A stretch of DNA of 46,667 bases from an uncultured Polaromonas sp. (GTDB taxonomy: Bacteria; Pseudomonadota; Gammaproteobacteria; Burkholderiales; Burkholderiaceae_C), in contig CALMEI010000020.1 in the NCBI GenBank assembly GCA_937863225.1, positions 1 to 46,667 on the forward strand, given 5' to 3'. The notes below the pieces were generated by a model. The model was not told the DNA's origin and did no database searches. It saw only the letters and a list, made by a program, of their open reading frames with translations. The translations under genes were made by a program, and so were the position numbers. Shown here piece by piece: positions 8,339 to 20,202 of the stretch (positions within the stretch are counted from its first letter, which is position 1; each line of letters begins with the position of its first letter).

Positions 8339-9739
8339 ATGCAATCTGGTTTTAAAAAGAAAATCGCCATCATTGGGGGTGGCTGGGCGGGTATGGCTGC
8401 ATCGGTGTATGCCACTCAGGGGGGGCACCCCGCGACAGTTTTTGAAGCGACACAAGCCTTGGGTGGACGTGCCCGTGTTGTGAAGGGTGAATTACCGAAT
8501 GGTCAAGCCATCGCCTTGGACAACGGTCAGCACATCATGATTGGCGCTTACAGTGAAACCCTGAAGTTGATGCAATCCGTGGGCGTGAATTTATCCAATG
8601 CCTTACTGCGTAGACCGATGACAATGCAATTTGCAGACGGTACAGGTTTGCAGCTCCCAGATTGGCGCAAACCATGGATGGTGGGTTTGGATGCGGCCTG
8701 GGGTATTGTGCGAACCAAGGGTTGGTCTTGGGCTGACAAAATAGCGTTATTACAAGCCACATCAAGTTGGCAGCGCAATGGTTTTAAGTGCAGTAGCGGT
8801 GACTCTGTTTTGCGCTTGTGCCAAAAAACCAAACCTGTCATCACACCCAAGGTGCTGACAGAATTGATCGAGCCACTGTGTCTGTCGGCACTCAACACGC
8901 CCATGCACATGGCCAGTGCCAGCGTGTTTTTGCGTGTTTTGCAAGATGCACTTTTTGCCCCTACAACGCATGTTGATGCAAAGACCATTTACGGCCCAGC
9001 CAATATGTTGTTGCCTCAACGCGATTTGTCAAACCTTTTTCCACATCCTGCGGCAGCTTGGTTGATACAACAGGGTGGTCGCATTCAACTGGGTGCACGC
9101 GTTCAATCAATCAATTACAGCCCCAAAGGCTGGCAGGTAGACGCAGCAGAAACGACAGAAACAACTGAATTTTACGATGCCGTCATATTCGCAGGATCAG
9201 CATCAAATATGGCATCAGTCGGCATTAATACTGCCTACAGTGCTACCAATAATGTAGCAATAGAACTGCAACACTTGATGCATCGTGAGCTACAAGCATG
9301 GCAAGCAAAGGCGAACGCATTGCAATACGAAGCCATTACAACGGTGTATGCATATGCTCCCAATGCCAAACTGACTCAACCCATGTTGGCCTTGAAAACC
9401 AATGCCAGCAACCCCGCACAATTTGTTTTTGACCGTGGGCAATTGGGTGGTGCTACCGGCTTGCTGGCGTTCGTCATCAGTGCCAGCAATGGTGATCGCT
9501 TGACTCTGCAAAACCAAGTCATTGCCCAGGGTATTAATGAACTGAAATTGGCGAATTTGCAAGCCATACAAACCATCGTAGAAAAACGTGCCACCTTTGC
9601 GTGTACCCCGCAATTGCGTCGACCTGCTACCCAAATTGCGCCAGGATTATTGGGATGTGGCGACTACATTGATGGACCTTACCCTGCCACAATAGAAGGT
9701 GCTGTGCGCAGTGCCAAATTGGCAGTGAGTTTGATTTGA
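8339..9739 (+). CDS. hpnE: HpnE, hydroxysqualene dehydroxylase (FAD-dependent)
   Basis: 466 residues of the phytoene desaturase-like flavoprotein family. The FAD dinucleotide fold is at the N-terminus (IAIIGGGWAGMAASVYA, then the acidic residue in FEATQALGGRARVV). The C-terminal FAD-contact block is GCGDYIDGPYPATIEGAVRSAKLA. It reduces hydroxysqualene to squalene and completes the HpnCDE route from farnesyl diphosphate. The squalene-hopene cyclase gene is not in the window. A diverged copy of the dispersed repeat (9211-9259) lies in frame at about residues 292-307 (VGINTAYSATNNVA). A shared bidirectional terminator separates it from convergent katG. Confidence 0.92.
   Translation: MQSGFKKKIAIIGGGWAGMAASVYATQGGHPATVFEATQALGGRARVVKGELPNGQAIALDNGQHIMIGAYSETLKLMQSVGVNLSNALLRRPMTMQFADGTGLQLPDWRKPWMVGLDAAWGIVRTKGWSWADKIALLQATSSWQRNGFKCSSGDSVLRLCQKTKPVITPKVLTELIEPLCLSALNTPMHMASASVFLRVLQDALFAPTTHVDAKTIYGPANMLLPQRDLSNLFPHPAAAWLIQQGGRIQLGARVQSINYSPKGWQVDAAETTETTEFYDAVIFAGSASNMASVGINTAYSATNNVAIELQHLMHRELQAWQAKANALQYEAITTVYAYAPNAKLTQPMLALKTNASNPAQFVFDRGQLGGATGLLAFVISASNGDRLTLQNQVIAQGINELKLANLQAIQTIVEKRATFACTPQLRRPATQIAPGLLGCGDYIDGPYPATIEGAVRSAKLAVSLI
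9211..9259 (+). repeat. Diverged copy D of the dispersed repeat (inside hpnE)
   Basis: Reads GGCATTAATACTGCCTACAG then TGCTACCAATAATGTAGCA. It matches the consensus core at about 27 of 39 positions by hand and keeps the GCCTAYAGTGCTA block and terminal TAGCA. It is less certain than the intergenic copies. Confidence 0.45.
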
Positions 9740-9760
9740 AACTAATTGAGCACGCAGTTT

Positions 9761-9797
9761 AAAAAAGCCCTCAATCCAGGTGAATGAGGGCTTTTGT
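9761..9797. terminator. Bidirectional terminator between hpnE and katG
   Basis: A perfect 8-bp stem AGCCCTCA (9766-9773) / TGAGGGCT (9785-9792) with an A-run on the left and a T-rich run on the right. It can end transcription from both convergent genes. Confidence 0.88.
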
Positions 9798-9820
9798 TTC
9801 AGAACGATTTATAAATCAAG

Positions 9821-12019
<2,199 letters not shown>

Positions 12020-12132
12020 TCACATGGCTGCATGAACTGAATGTTAAAAACAACTCATTGATTTGTATAATTGTATTTTCAAATAATTTTGATTAATATT
12101 ATTTATCGTAACAACTCTATGCACCATCAACC

Positions 12133-13026
12133 ATGACACTGACCGAATTGAAATTCATCATCGCCGTCGCGCAAGAACGCAATTTCAGACGTGCGGCAGA
12201 TTTATGTTTTGTCACGCAACCTGCGTTGAGTTTGGGCATCAAAAAGCTGGAACAAGAGCTGGGTATTGCCATTTTTGAACGCAACCGCAGCGATGTGCAA
12301 ATGACCGTTGTCGGCAAGAAAATCGTCGAACAAGCCATGAAGGTTTTGGACGAAGCGGCGAATATCAAGCACATTGCACGGCAAGGCAATGATCAGCTCA
12401 AAGGACCATTGCGCATTGGCATCATTCATTCTGTCGCGCCCTATTTGTTGCCCGACATTATTCCGATATTGCGCGAATCAGCGCCCGAAATGCCATTGGA
12501 TGTTGAAGAAAATATCACCGAAAATTTAGCTTCACAGCTCAAAACAGGCATCATTGATGTGGCGCTACTGGCCTTGCCTTTTGATGCACCCAACATTCGA
12601 TCTCACGTTCTGTATGACGAGAAATTCGATGTCATCGTGCCCTCACACCACCCGTGGGCCAAACGCAAACGCATTAAACCCGAGGAATTGGCCACTGAAA
12701 AAGTGCTACTTTTGAACAGCGGACATTGTTTCAGTAACCAAGTGACTTTAGCGTGCCCTGAATTGATGCGCAAAGGCTTGGTATTGCAGGGCAACTCGTT
12801 GGAAACCATACGCCACATGGTGGCATCGAATTTAGGCATCAGTGTTTTGCCGCATTCGGCCACTCAAGCAAAATACAGCAACCCGTTAATCACATCCATC
12901 CCTTTTGCGCCGCCAGCCCCTTCCAGACGCATCGCCATCGTATGGCGCAACAGCTTTACACGACAACAGGGCATAGACAAAGTGATTGAAGCTGTTAAAT
13001 CAGTCTCACACATCGCAACCAAATAA
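12133..13026 (+). CDS. oxyR: Peroxide-sensing LysR-type regulator OxyR
   Basis: 297 residues. The N-terminal winged helix-turn-helix is typical of LysR regulators (FRRAADLCFVTQPALSLGIKKLEQELG). The sensing cysteines are present in GHCFSNQVTLAC with the same eight-residue spacing as the C199/C208 pair of E. coli OxyR, so a disulfide switch is expected. The SLETIRHMVASNLGISVLP block is also characteristic. It is divergent from katG, a classic arrangement. Repeat copy E lies 36 bp after its stop. Confidence 0.95.
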   Translation: MTLTELKFIIAVAQERNFRRAADLCFVTQPALSLGIKKLEQELGIAIFERNRSDVQMTVVGKKIVEQAMKVLDEAANIKHIARQGNDQLKGPLRIGIIHSVAPYLLPDIIPILRESAPEMPLDVEENITENLASQLKTGIIDVALLALPFDAPNIRSHVLYDEKFDVIVPSHHPWAKRKRIKPEELATEKVLLLNSGHCFSNQVTLACPELMRKGLVLQGNSLETIRHMVASNLGISVLPHSATQAKYSNPLITSIPFAPPAPSRRIAIVWRNSFTRQQGIDKVIEAVKSVSHIATK

Positions 13027-13061
13027 AACGGACTCACATATAAAATATATGATAAATATGC

Positions 13062-13108
13062 CTGTATCCGGCGTATTTATTGCCTATACTGCTATTAATT
13101 TTATAGCA
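13062..13108 (+). repeat. Dispersed ~46-bp repeat, copy E (between convergent oxyR and SDR gene)
   Basis: Forward copy, close to consensus: TGTATCCGGCGTATTTATTG, then CCTATACTGCTATTAA and TTATAGCA. It lies 36 bp from the oxyR stop and 24 bp from the SDR stop. No other terminator is visible between these convergent genes. Confidence 0.9.
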
Positions 13109-13131
13109 AATAGAATTTTAAATATATTCCG

Positions 13132-13917
13132 TCAACCCCGACCCACAAAAGGCATATTGGTGGCCATCACGGTGTGGTACAGCACGTTGGCATTGAGAGG
13201 CAAATTCGCCATGTAGACCACCGATTGGCCAACGATGGCGACATCCATCACTGGCTCTTGCATGACACTGCCATTGGCTTGCATGATGCCAGCGGCCATT
13301 TTGACGGTCATGTCGGTAGCCGCATTGCCAATGTCAATTTGCCCCACCGCAATATCGTACTTTCTGCCATCTAAATTTGCACTTTTGGTGAGTCCCAACA
13401 CGGCATGTTTGGTTGCCGTATAAGCCATGGTGTTGGGGCGTGGCGTGGTAGCAGCTATGGAGCCGTTGTTGATGATGCGACCACCGCGGGGCGATTGCGC
13501 TTTCATGATTTTGAATGCTTGCTGGATACATAAGAACATGCCTGTGAGGTTGATGTCGACCACGCCTTTCCATTGCTCAACTGTCCAGTCCTCAAACAAA
13601 CCAGGTGGATTGCCAACACCGGCATTGTTGAACAAGACGTCAACACGTCCCCACTTTTCAACGGTGGTGGCAAACATAGACTGTACAGAGGTAGCATCTG
13701 AAACATCGCACGGTATCACCAAAGCGCGCTCAATTTCACCAGATGTATTCGCACCTGATTCATGCGCAACGTCTTGCAAGGGTTGCACGCGCCGCCCTGC
13801 TAATGCCACACAGTAGCCGTCTGCTAACAGCGCCAATGCCACCGCTTTGCCAACACCTGATCCGGCGCCGGTCACGATGGCGACTTTGCGTTGCTTGTTA
13901 ATTTGATTGATTGTCAT
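13132..13917 (-). CDS. Short-chain dehydrogenase/reductase
   Basis: 261 residues, classical SDR. The cofactor loop is [13 protein letters not shown] with AGRR downstream (the Arg pair suggests an NADP preference, not proven), NNAG is the structural motif, and the catalytic residues are Ser in NGSIAAT and YTATK. The substrate is unknown. Its ATG overlaps the rnr stop as ATGA, so it should be translated from the same message as RNase R. The C-terminus contacts repeat copy E only on the intergenic side. Confidence 0.88.
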   Translation of the reverse strand: MTINQINKQRKVAIVTGAGSGVGKAVALALLADGYCVALAGRRVQPLQDVAHESGANTSGEIERALVIPCDVSDATSVQSMFATTVEKWGRVDVLFNNAGVGNPPGLFEDWTVEQWKGVVDINLTGMFLCIQQAFKIMKAQSPRGGRIINNGSIAATTPRPNTMAYTATKHAVLGLTKSANLDGRKYDIAVGQIDIGNAATDMTVKMAAGIMQANGSVMQEPVMDVAIVGQSVVYMANLPLNANVLYHTVMATNMPFVGRG

Positions 13918-16256
13918 TTTCTACGTGAATTTTTACTGCGCTTGGCGCTGGTTTTAGAAGAAGTTTTTGAAGCATGCTTCACCGCAGCAATAGGCGATTT
14001 GATCGCGCTGCTCTTGCGTGATGGGGACGATGCACGCTTGGGACTTTGGTTCACTTCAGACCGCGATGGCGTTTGTCGATTGGCTTTTTTACCTTTGGTT
14101 TGACCTTTGGTTTGCTTATCAAACTTGTCCATGCCTTTGTCCTTCATCGCACGGTTCAATAAACTATCACCTTCGCTCAGCATTCTGAAATCAATTTTTC
14201 GTGCATCCAAATCAACTTTGCTGACTTGCACATGCACTGGTGTACCAATTGCATATTTGATGCCGGTCCGCTCGCCGCGCAGCTCTTGCCGCGCTTCATC
14301 GAACTTGAAGTATTCGCCACCCAATTCGGTGATGTGAATCAAACCCTCTACATACATGGCGTTCAAGGTCACAAACAATCCAAACGAAGTGACAGAACTG
14401 ACCACACCATCGAATTCTTCGCCCAAATATTGCCGCATGTATTTGCATTTGAGCCAAGCTTCCACATCGCGGCTGGCCTCGTCGGCTCTGCGTTCGTTGG
14501 CACTGCAATGCAAACCTGCCGCTTGCCAAGCTTGGTTTTCTTCATGTTGTGCTTTGGAAAGCTTGACTGTTGGTTCAGCCACTTTGCTGCCAAATTTAGA
14601 TGCGCGGGCAGCCAAGCGTTTGGCCAGTTTTTCATGCGCTTCGCCTGGTGTCGGCAACACTGGCAATTTATATTTGCGGCTATTGAGTATGGCTTTGATC
14701 ACGCGGTGCACCAATAAATCTGGGTAGCGGCGTATCGGGCTGGTGAAATGCGTGTAGGCATCGTAAGCCAAGCCAAAATGCCCGCTGTTGGTGGGCGTGT
14801 AGATGGCTTGCGACATGGAGCGCAACAACATGGAATGAATTTGCAACGCATCAGGTCGGTCTTTGGTGGCCTGTGCAATGGCTTGAAACTCCCCCGGCTT
14901 GGGGTCGTTGCTGATAGTGTGACCGATACCGGTTACTTTTAAATAATTGCGCAAGGCTTCTTGCTTGTCAGGGGTGGGCCCTTCATGAACTCGGAAAAGA
15001 CCTGCATGTTTGCTGTGTGCAATAAAGTCGGCGCTGCACACGTTGGCAGCCAACATCGCTTCTTCAATGATTCTATGCGCCTCATTGCGGGTGCGTGCCA
15101 CGATTTTTTCAATGCGACCACTTTCATCGCACACAATTTGCGTCTCAGTGGTTTCAAAATCAACTGCACCACGTTGGGCACGCGATGCCAACAAAGCTTT
15201 GTACACATCACTCAAGTTCAACAAATCCTGTACACGCGCCTTGCGCTTGGCAGCTTCTGGTCCTTTGGTGTTGCTCAAAATAGCTGCCACCTCGTTGTAG
15301 GTGAACCGTGCATGGCTGAACATGACAGCTGGGTAGAACTGGTAGGCATGGACCTCGCCTTTGGCTGTGATGAGCATGTCGCACACCATGCACAAGCGCT
15401 CAACTTCTGGATTCAGCGAACACAAGCCATTGGATAACTTTTCCGGCAGCATGGGAATCACACGACGCGGAAAATACACGCTGGTGGCACGGTCGTAGGC
15501 ATCAATGTCGATGGCTGATCCGTTTTCAACATAGTGGCTCACATCAGCAATCGCCACCAGCAAGCGCCAGCCGTTATCAACGCGCGTTTTACCAATCCGT
15601 GCAGGTTCGCAATACACCGCATCATCAAAATCGCGTGCGTCTTCCCCATCGATGGTGACCAAAGGTACATCGGTTAAATCAATGCGGTCTTTTTTATCTT
15701 GTGCCCGCACTTTGTCAGGCAATGCCCGCGCTTGGGCAATACAGGTATCCGAAAACACGTAGGGTACGCTGTATTTACGCACGGCGATTTCGATTTCCAT
15801 GCCAGGGTCATCCACCTCACCCAATACCTCTGTCACACGCCCGACGGGCTGACCAAACAGTGCTGGCGGCTCTGTTAATTCAACCACCACCACCTGGCCA
15901 GCTTTGGCGCTGCCAATTGCCGCTTTGGGTATCAGCACATCTTGTCCATAGCGTTTATCTTCTGGCGCCAATATCCATATACCGCTTTCATGCAGCAAAC
16001 GACCGATGATGGCTTGTTTGGGACGCTCAATGATTTCAGTTACGCGTCCTTCTGCTCTGCCACGCTTGTCTTGCCGCACAATACTGACCTTGACGCGGTC
16101 TTTGTGCAGAACAGCACGCATTTCGTTGGGCGCCAGGTAAATATCGGCGTCACCATCATCCCGTATCACAAAACCATGCCCGTCGCGGTGGCCTTGTACA
16201 CTGCCTGAAACTTCGGCAAGTAAACCTTTAGAGTTGGGGTTCAAGGGTGAGTTCAT
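13914..16256 (-). CDS. rnr: Ribonuclease R
   Basis: 780 residues from ATG 16256 (an upstream in-frame start at 16355 is possible). Order: a cold-shock type RNA-binding domain beginning [17 protein letters not shown], the RNB catalytic domain with the acidic cluster [14 protein letters not shown], a helical region, then an S1 domain ([16 protein letters not shown]) and a Lys/Ser/Arg-rich tail of about 60 residues. It degrades structured RNA 3' to 5'. Relative to E. coli RNase R it lacks the N-terminal helix-turn-helix domain. The shortened form is one I associate with Comamonadaceae. It is translationally coupled to the SDR gene. Confidence 0.95.
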   Translation of the reverse strand: MNSPLNPNSKGLLAEVSGSVQGHRDGHGFVIRDDGDADIYLAPNEMRAVLHKDRVKVSIVRQDKRGRAEGRVTEIIERPKQAIIGRLLHESGIWILAPEDKRYGQDVLIPKAAIGSAKAGQVVVVELTEPPALFGQPVGRVTEVLGEVDDPGMEIEIAVRKYSVPYVFSDTCIAQARALPDKVRAQDKKDRIDLTDVPLVTIDGEDARDFDDAVYCEPARIGKTRVDNGWRLLVAIADVSHYVENGSAIDIDAYDRATSVYFPRRVIPMLPEKLSNGLCSLNPEVERLCMVCDMLITAKGEVHAYQFYPAVMFSHARFTYNEVAAILSNTKGPEAAKRKARVQDLLNLSDVYKALLASRAQRGAVDFETTETQIVCDESGRIEKIVARTRNEAHRIIEEAMLAANVCSADFIAHSKHAGLFRVHEGPTPDKQEALRNYLKVTGIGHTISNDPKPGEFQAIAQATKDRPDALQIHSMLLRSMSQAIYTPTNSGHFGLAYDAYTHFTSPIRRYPDLLVHRVIKAILNSRKYKLPVLPTPGEAHEKLAKRLAARASKFGSKVAEPTVKLSKAQHEENQAWQAAGLHCSANERRADEASRDVEAWLKCKYMRQYLGEEFDGVVSSVTSFGLFVTLNAMYVEGLIHITELGGEYFKFDEARQELRGERTGIKYAIGTPVHVQVSKVDLDARKIDFRMLSEGDSLLNRAMKDKGMDKFDKQTKGQTKGKKANRQTPSRSEVNQSPKRASSPSRKSSAIKSPIAAVKHASKTSSKTSAKRSKNSRRK

Positions 16257-16395
16257 ACCGGAATACGACGATATCAGCTGCGTCGCGCCATTTTGTGCAA
16301 GTCCTGCACGATTTGTGTTTTTTGATTTGATACAATCACCTTTTCCTGAAATCAATTTGATACTTAATAGCCCTATTGTCTATTAAACATCATAA

Positions 16396-16480
<85 letters not shown>

Positions 16481-16517
16481 TCACCTCTCTTAGATTATTT
16501 CCCATTAATTTCTCAAC

Positions 16518-16562
16518 AAAATGGCTTCTGAATATACCTTCTGTATTTCAGAGTACCATTTT
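16518..16562. repeat. Inverted repeat downstream of tRNA-Leu(CAG)
   Basis: AAAATGG (16518-16524) pairs with CCATTTT (16556-16562), and inside it TCTGAA pairs with TTCAGA, giving a long interrupted hairpin. It could terminate transcription of the tRNA or of the convergent minus-strand gene. It lacks a long T-run on the plus side. Confidence 0.5.
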
Positions 16563-16564
16563 AA

Positions 16565-16611
16565 GCTGTAGACAGCGTACTGCTTGCCTATAGTGCTATC
16601 AATATAATAGC
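16565..16611 (+). repeat. Dispersed ~46-bp repeat, copy F
   Basis: Forward copy: CTGTAGACAGCGTACTGCTT then GCCTATAGTGCTATCAA and ATAGCG. It ends 8 bp from the stop of the minus-strand gene at 16619, between convergent tRNA-Leu and that gene. Confidence 0.8.
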
Positions 16612-16618
16612 GTTGAGA

Positions 16619-17788
16619 CTATGTAGTTGATGTTAAGTTGACGCCTTTGCTGGCGTTGTTTTCCACTTTGTCGATGCATCGCACCACCAACTTATTCAAA
16701 GCATCCGGCAGGAATGTGGCGATATTCGATTTTTTTGAATGGTGCATCAGTGCTGACAATGCAGCACCCAGTTCAGAAGCCGCCAATGCTGCTTTCAGTC
16801 CATCTTTCATCACATCAATGAAATAGGGGTAAAACAGATGGCCAGAAATGCGCGAATCACCTCGCCCTACTCCATGCTTGCCAGCTAAATCTTTGGCAAC
16901 TTGAGGGTCACCAAATTCACTGGCCACCTTTGTTGACTCTTCAATATCCAAAGGCAAATGAATCAGGTATTGCTTGTTTTGGTATTGGTAACACGTTAAG
17001 GAACCACCACTGGAGAATCCCAAAGCAAATGTCATGCTGGGGTCCATGTGCGGGTTGTGGTTTTTGGTAAATCGTTGTGTGATGTTCAACAAAGCATCAT
17101 TGGACATTTCGTCAGGAAAGACTTGGGTGCCAAATTTCTCTATCAATTCATCGTCGTTGAGACAAACAATCACATCGTTGTTACCCACGCGAGGCTTGAT
17201 TGAATCGAAACCTATGCCTGTGGGCACAATGATTTGTGGACCTAAGTAGCTGTTTAAATAACCGGGCGTAATGATGGGAATTTCGTCTGCACGACGGAAA
17301 CGGGTGCGAATTTCATCATCCAATGTATCTATCGGTGGGTGTGGGGAAACCAACAAATAAGTGCGGCCATGCGCATTGCCATTAAAACATTCACGCGGCC
17401 CCCAGATGGGTGTGTAAATGGGAACGACGTTGATATCGTTATAAATGAATCTGTTCAAGTCTTGTTGGGCGATGGATGACTGATCTTCCGGCACAATGAC
17501 TTTAAACTGAATATCTATTTGCATGGCGGCATACAAAGCAACAATGTTCAAAAACACATTGCTGGTATTGCCTCCTGAAGTGGGTGCCATGACTTCTTTA
17601 CGGTCAATGAAATACTCGGGTTGGTCATCAACATTGAGTTTGAGCTGAAATCCATTTTCTGTTTTGGTAACAGTTTTCAGTGGGATTTTGTTGTAGCGGT
17701 ACTTTGGAATATCTACAAAATGTTCCACAAAATAGTCGTTCACCGGAACACCAATGGCGCGCATTTTAGGCATAAACAAAGAACCCAT
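16619..17788 (-). CDS. Protein of unknown function, weakly like PLP fold-type II enzymes
   Basis: 389 residues, soluble, no signal or membrane segment. A good AGGAG ribosome site precedes the ATG. I do not recognise the family. Around residues 68-115 it reads APTSGGNTSN, then LYAAMQIDIQFKVIVPEDQS, which parallels the ATSGNTGIA ... LIMPEDLS block of cysteine synthase (compare CysM at 29951-30853). A later FSSGGSLTCY segment is Gly/Ser-rich. The N-terminal SVKD-type motif that holds the PLP lysine in CysM is not found, so a PLP enzyme is only a suggestion. It stands alone between repeat copy F and a thioredoxin-like gene on the same strand. Confidence 0.6.
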   Translation of the reverse strand: MGSLFMPKMRAIGVPVNDYFVEHFVDIPKYRYNKIPLKTVTKTENGFQLKLNVDDQPEYFIDRKEVMAPTSGGNTSNVFLNIVALYAAMQIDIQFKVIVPEDQSSIAQQDLNRFIYNDINVVPIYTPIWGPRECFNGNAHGRTYLLVSPHPPIDTLDDEIRTRFRRADEIPIITPGYLNSYLGPQIIVPTGIGFDSIKPRVGNNDVIVCLNDDELIEKFGTQVFPDEMSNDALLNITQRFTKNHNPHMDPSMTFALGFSSGGSLTCYQYQNKQYLIHLPLDIEESTKVASEFGDPQVAKDLAGKHGVGRGDSRISGHLFYPYFIDVMKDGLKAALAASELGAALSALMHHSKKSNIATFLPDALNKLVVRCIDKVENNASKGVNLTSTT

Positions 17789-17977
17789 CGCTCTCGACTC
17801 CTCTAAGTTTTATTTAATTAATTCAAACAGCAATCATCAATTAATCAACCACTTATATATGGAGTACATCAATACGGATGAATCTGTCTCATACAAAGCG
17901 TCTGCAACTTAGTATGGCATGGAATAGGGAAATCTTACGCCTTTCTGACGCAAGTGATTCATCAAAGTATTTTTAAA

Positions 17978-18547
17978 TCAAATAAGCTTGGCTATGTCTT
18001 CGACGTCAAATTCGTTCATCATGCCAGCCTCTATCTTGATAACTTTGCCATCACGGCCAACAATGGCAGTCGATGGTAAGCCCCGTGGTTTCGGGTATTT
18101 CAATTCCATCTCGGGTGTCATGAATGCAGCAGGAAAAGTGAAGCTTTTTTTCTGAATGTAAGCAACGGCCGCTTCTTTTCGACTATCGGTTGAGAAGGTC
18201 AGCATTTGCAAACCTTTGTTGCGGTTGGCCAGCCATAGCTTTTCCATCAATGGGCTTTGTACCGCACAGAACGGGCACCAACTTGCCCACCAATAAATCA
18301 CCAAAATCTGGTCTTTTGCTTGTTTGGCCAGAAATGTTTTGCCATTCAGCAATGGGACATCGATCAGATTGAGTTTTTGCCCTGCTGCTGGAAATTCCGC
18401 GCCAGAACGGCTGCCACCAAATGGCATCATGGGAAACTGCATCTGTGCATTTGCCGTGTTGGGCAACAAGCCAGTGGTAATAATGGATGAAATGGCTGTA
18501 CCGGTAGCGATACGACCCATTGCCTGACGGCGATTAAGATGTGGCAT
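17978..18547 (-). CDS. TlpA-like exported thioredoxin-fold protein
   Basis: 189 residues. The N-terminus has a twin-arginine-like signal (NRRQAMGR, then a hydrophobic stretch and a NANA-Q cleavage site near residue 35), so it should act in the periplasm. The AhpC/TSA-Redoxin type thioredoxin fold carries the active site WASWCPFC (CPFC) and the cis-Pro segment GLPSTAIVGRDGKV. It probably reduces disulfides in exported proteins, such as cytochrome c maturation substrates; the partner is unknown. It is encoded after the second liv cassette on the minus strand. Confidence 0.82.
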   Translation of the reverse strand: MPHLNRRQAMGRIATGTAISSIITTGLLPNTANAQMQFPMMPFGGSRSGAEFPAAGQKLNLIDVPLLNGKTFLAKQAKDQILVIYWWASWCPFCAVQSPLMEKLWLANRNKGLQMLTFSTDSRKEAAVAYIQKKSFTFPAAFMTPEMELKYPKPRGLPSTAIVGRDGKVIKIEAGMMNEFDVEDIAKLI

Positions 18548-18641
18548 TTGATTAGCGCTTTACTTGATATTTAAGCAAAGCGGATGATAGCTTATCTGCT
18601 GCAAATGGCGTATACCCCTGATGGCTTAGGAATAACGCTGT

Positions 18642-19373
18642 TTATTCGCCCAAATAAGCAGCCCGAACTTTTGGGTCATTCAACATATCATGGGCTTTGC
18701 CATTCATGGTGATAAGGCCCGATTCCATCACATATCCACGATCAGCAATACTCAGGGCTCTGCTTGCATTCTGTTCCACCAGTAATACAGTGACGCCTTT
18801 TGCAGACACATCTTTGACCACTTCAAAAATTTTATCCACCATGATGGGAGACAGCCCCATTGAAGGCTCATCCAACAACAGCACCTTGGGTCGACTCATC
18901 AAAGCCCTGCCCATCGCCAACATTTGCTGTTCGCCACCACTCATGGTGCCTGCCAACTGGTCTTTACGTTCTTTCAAGCGCGGAAAGGTGGCGAATACCA
19001 TCTCCACATCGTTGGCAATTTCAGCTTTATCATTGCGAATATAGGCACCCATGGCCAAGTTTTCTAAGATGGTCATGCGGGTGAAAACACCGCGGCCTTC
19101 TGGCACCATGGCCAAACCTTGGTGTACCAAATCCCAAGCGCCCTTACCTTTGATACTTTGACCCATGAAATGAATATCGCCCTCACTGAACGGCAAACCA
19201 CCCGTGATGGCTTTCATGGTGGTGGTTTTGCCCGCACCGTTGGATCCAATTAAAGTCACCAATTCGCCTTCATGCACTTCAAAATCAACTCCTTTAACCG
19301 CTTGAATACCACCGTACCCTACTTTAAGCCCAGTGACTTTGAGTAGTGTTTGTGCTGTTGTTGTATTTGACAT
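18642..19373 (-). CDS. livF: LivF-type ABC ATPase, second cassette
   Basis: 243 residues. Walker A is GSNGAGKTT, signature MSGGEQQMLAMGRAL, Walker B VLLLDEPSMGLSP, and the LivF-typical VEQNA switch region. It is the last gene of livH-M-G-F on the minus strand. Unlike the first-cassette LivF it has the standard post-Walker B residues. Confidence 0.93.
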   Translation of the reverse strand: MSNTTTAQTLLKVTGLKVGYGGIQAVKGVDFEVHEGELVTLIGSNGAGKTTTMKAITGGLPFSEGDIHFMGQSIKGKGAWDLVHQGLAMVPEGRGVFTRMTILENLAMGAYIRNDKAEIANDVEMVFATFPRLKERKDQLAGTMSGGEQQMLAMGRALMSRPKVLLLDEPSMGLSPIMVDKIFEVVKDVSAKGVTVLLVEQNASRALSIADRGYVMESGLITMNGKAHDMLNDPKVRAAYLGE

Positions 19374-19414
19374 GCTGTATCCCTAATTTCGTCTTAATTC
19401 TCTATCCATTGTGC

Positions 19415-20185
19415 TCAATGGCCGCTTGTTCCCAAGTAGGCTTCAATGACTTTGGGATTGGTTCGCACTTCAGCAGCCGTGCCTTCTGCAATTTGCTTGC
19501 CGTAATCCAACACTGTCAGGCGGTCGCATAATCCCATGACCAATTTCACGTCGTGTTCAATCAACAAGATGGTACGGTTGTCGTTTCGAATCCGGTCAAT
19601 CAATTCGCGCAATTGCACTTTTTCAGTTGCATTCATACCGGCTGCGGGCTCATCCAAGGCGATAAGCTGTGGATCGGTCGCCAATGCACGCGCAATTTCT
19701 AAACGGCGCTGATCGCCATAGCTCAAGGTACGTGCTTTGTAGTCTGCCAACTGGCCAATGCCTACGTAGTCGAGCAACTCCTGCGCACGTTTGGCTATGG
19801 CGCGTTCTTCGGCTTGAAATCCACTGCTGCGGAATATGGCACCGATTAAACCCGAATGCGTGCGAATGTGTCGCCCAACCATGACATTTTCTAAGGCTGT
19901 CATCTCAGCAAACAATCGAATATTTTGAAAGGTGCGCGCTATGCCAGCTTTGGCGACTTCATGCACCGCAGTGGGTTGGTAAGATTTGTCTGCCAACTCA
20001 AACGTACCGCTATCAGGTGTGTACAAACCTGTCAGCACGTTGAAAAAAGTGGTTTTACCAGCGCCGTTTGGGCCAATCAGACCATAAACTTGCCCACGTT
20101 TGATGGTGATACCTACATCACTTAAAGCTTGCAAACCACCAAAACGTTTGGATACGCCTTTGACGTTGAGAACGATATCGCTCAT
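19415..20185 (-). CDS. livG: LivG-type ABC ATPase, second cassette
   Basis: 256 residues. Walker A is GPNGAGKTT, the LivG insert has GIARTFQNIRLF, the signature loop is LSYGDQRRLEIARAL, Walker B is LIALDEPAAGMN and the switch is IEHDVK. A GGAG ribosome site precedes the ATG. It starts 17 bp after livM. Confidence 0.93.
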   Translation of the reverse strand: MSDIVLNVKGVSKRFGGLQALSDVGITIKRGQVYGLIGPNGAGKTTFFNVLTGLYTPDSGTFELADKSYQPTAVHEVAKAGIARTFQNIRLFAEMTALENVMVGRHIRTHSGLIGAIFRSSGFQAEERAIAKRAQELLDYVGIGQLADYKARTLSYGDQRRLEIARALATDPQLIALDEPAAGMNATEKVQLRELIDRIRNDNRTILLIEHDVKLVMGLCDRLTVLDYGKQIAEGTAAEVRTNPKVIEAYLGTSGH

Positions 20186-20202
20186 GCTCTGTTCTCCTGT
20201 GA

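Noticed and set aside
14226-14717. A 163-codon plus-strand frame inside rnr
   Set aside because: Antisense to conserved RNase R sequence, no motif and no ribosome site.
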